Assembly: GCA_002432795.1 (NCBI GenBank)
Contig: DJGU01000100.1
Coordinates: 1 to 29,943 of the forward strand
From: Anaerolineaceae bacterium UBA5838
GTDB lineage: Bacteria > Chloroflexota > Anaerolineae > Anaerolineales > Anaerolineaceae
Direction of reading: 5' to 3'
Length of the DNA: 29,943 nt
Shown in pieces: positions 28,911 through 29,943 of the stretch. Under the pieces are notes generated by a model. That model searched no databases. It was not told where the DNA came from and saw only the letters and a list, made by a program, of their open reading frames with translations. Every line of letters starts with the position of its first letter. Positions within the stretch are counted from its first letter, which is position 1. Position numbers and translations under genes: made by a program.

Positions 28911-29943
28911 ATTCCTTTGAGATCGTAACGAATATCACCGGGCGGCGCTTGGTCTCCTCGTTGAGATAGGAGGTTGCGACGCTTTGGATTTCTTTTTGCA
29001 GATTATTTGCCGGGAACTGCGTCAACTTCACCACGCGCTTGCGCAATTCAGCAAACAACTCCTGAGACTCATCCTGCGCGATGAAACCGCGGCTGATTAT
29101 TTCCAGGTCCTTGAACTTGCCGTTATTTTTGTTCAACTCAAGGTTGAGCAGAACCACACCATCCTGGCTGAGCAGTTCGCGGTCTCGCACGGTGGAGCGA
29201 TCCACATCACCCACGCCGATGCCGTCCACAAAGACGTAACCACCCGGAATGCGTTCCTTCAGGCTCATCTCACCATGAGTGAACTCAATGATTCGACCAT
29301 TTTCGACCAGTCCAATTTGCTCTTCTTCCATACCCAATTCGAGGGCAAGGCGCTTGTGCTGTTTAAGCATGCGCATTTCGCCGTGAACGGGGATGAGGTA
29401 GCGCGGCTTCACGAGATGCAGCATGAGTTTGATTTCTTCCTGGCTGGCATGCCCCGAGACGTGCACGGGCAAGATGTCTTCATAAACCACTTCTGCGCCT
29501 TGCTCCATCAGGCGGTTGATAGCGCGGTATACGAGCTCTTCGTTGCCCGGGATGGGGTGGGAAGAAAGCACGATTGTGTCGCCTTCTTTGACGCTGAAGC
29601 GATGGTTGGTGCCGTTAGCCAGCCGACCAAGAATAGAAGTTGGTTCACCCTGGGAGCCAGTCACCAGCAATACCACTTTATTGTCCGGCATGGAAAGCGC
29701 CTGGTCTGTGGAAACAACAAGTTTCTCATCGTAATTCAGATAGCCAAGTTCTTTGGCGATGCGGGCGTTTTCAGTCATGCTGAGACCCACAAAACTGACC
29801 TTACGGTCATGCCTTTTCGCAGTATCCAAGACTTGCTTCATGCGCGAGATCAGGGAAGCAAAGGTGGCAACGATAATCCGACCCTTAGCCTGGTAGAAAA
29901 CCTTATCGAAGGCGTCGTTGATCACGCGCTCCGAAGCCGTCCA
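28909..29943 (-). CDS. rnj: Ribonuclease J, C-terminal part (5' end outside window)
   Basis: The last 344 codons of an RNase J-type metallo-beta-lactamase/beta-CASP ribonuclease, open to the window edge (the edge reads WTASERV...); a full protein would be about 550 residues. Visible are the beta-CASP segments GRIIVATFAS, VLLVTGSQGEP, IVLSSHPIPGNE and the beta-lactamase-type PVHVSGHAS and YLIPVHGEMRML, followed by the C-terminal domain starting around VFVDGIGVGDV. It acts in RNA maturation and decay as a 5'-exo/endonuclease. The catalytic HxHxDH motif lies outside the window. The internal GTG at 29925 is not the true start. Confidence 0.95.
   Translation of the reverse strand, partial: WTASERVINDAFDKVFYQAKGRIIVATFASLISRMKQVLDTAKRHDRKVSFVGLSMTENARIAKELGYLNYDEKLVVSTDQALSMPDNKVVLLVTGSQGEPTSILGRLANGTNHRFSVKEGDTIVLSSHPIPGNEELVYRAINRLMEQGAEVVYEDILPVHVSGHASQEEIKLMLHLVKPRYLIPVHGEMRMLKQHKRLALELGMEEEQIGLVENGRIIEFTHGEMSLKERIPGGYVFVDGIGVGDVDRSTVRDRELLSQDGVVLLNLELNKNNGKFKDLEIISRGFIAQDESQELFAELRKRVVKLTQFPANNLQKEIQSVATSYLNEETKRRPVIFVTISKE

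Overview
This is a roughly 50% G+C bacterial chromosome segment. The gene mix fits an anaerobic, fermentative member of the Chloroflexota, most likely class Anaerolineae: a UMF1-type permease, MutS2, a short two-subunit [NiFe]-hydrogenase, RNase J, PiT with its DUF47 partner, and sugar genes in long, tightly packed operons. That placement comes from gene style only; no marker in the window proves it.

Layout. 96-2458 (+): UMF1/Atg22-like permease and a GalE-type epimerase. 2485-2646: tRNA-Leu(CAA) with its own promoter and terminator. 2647-3308: no gene, but a promoter/hairpin unit that may encode a small RNA, a 24-bp tandem repeat and two ~126-bp direct repeats, the second of which carries the mutS2 terminator. 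3309-5720 (-): mutS2. 5854-6978 (-): nagA. 7070-8635 (+): HAD phosphatase and cutC. 8677-20459 (+): a long amino-sugar cluster running from its own promoter through a SIS protein, mannose-family PTS EIIC, EIID and EIIB, a membrane protein, a Gfo/Idh/MocA oxidoreductase, a second NagA, a ceramidase-like hydrolase, an intruding ~1-kb insert, a second SIS protein, a second HAD phosphatase, murQ and an MDR dehydrogenase. 20773-23649 (+): hutI, a mini membrane protein, an HD hydrolase and an ADP-ribosylglycohydrolase. 23746-25931 (-): [NiFe]-hydrogenase large and small subunits. 26095-28692 (+): inositol-monophosphatase-family enzyme, PiT transporter and DUF47 protein. 28909-29943 (-): 3' part of an RNase J gene that runs off the window.

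Function. The centre reads as one programme for uptake and breakdown of N-acetylated amino sugars, probably cell-wall derived. A PTS imports and phosphorylates the sugar, MurQ removes the lactyl ether from MurNAc-6-P, two NagA-type enzymes deacetylate, and SIS proteins, two oxidoreductases and HAD phosphatases handle the products. No EIIA, HPr, EI, glucosamine-6-P deaminase (NagB) or transcription factor for the cluster is present here.

Most unusual observations: (1) a ~994-bp insertion at the 3' end of the ceramidase-like gene, bounded by 46-bp imperfect direct copies of that gene end which differ only at synonymous third positions; (2) a ceramidase-like hydrolase without a signal peptide inside an amino-sugar operon; (3) four helically phased DnaA-box-like sites in the divergent hydrogenase/IMPase intergenic region; (4) a hydrogenase large subunit that ends exactly at its C-terminal metal motif, with Lys in place of the usual His/Arg; (5) a promoter-hairpin unit that looks like an orphan small RNA.
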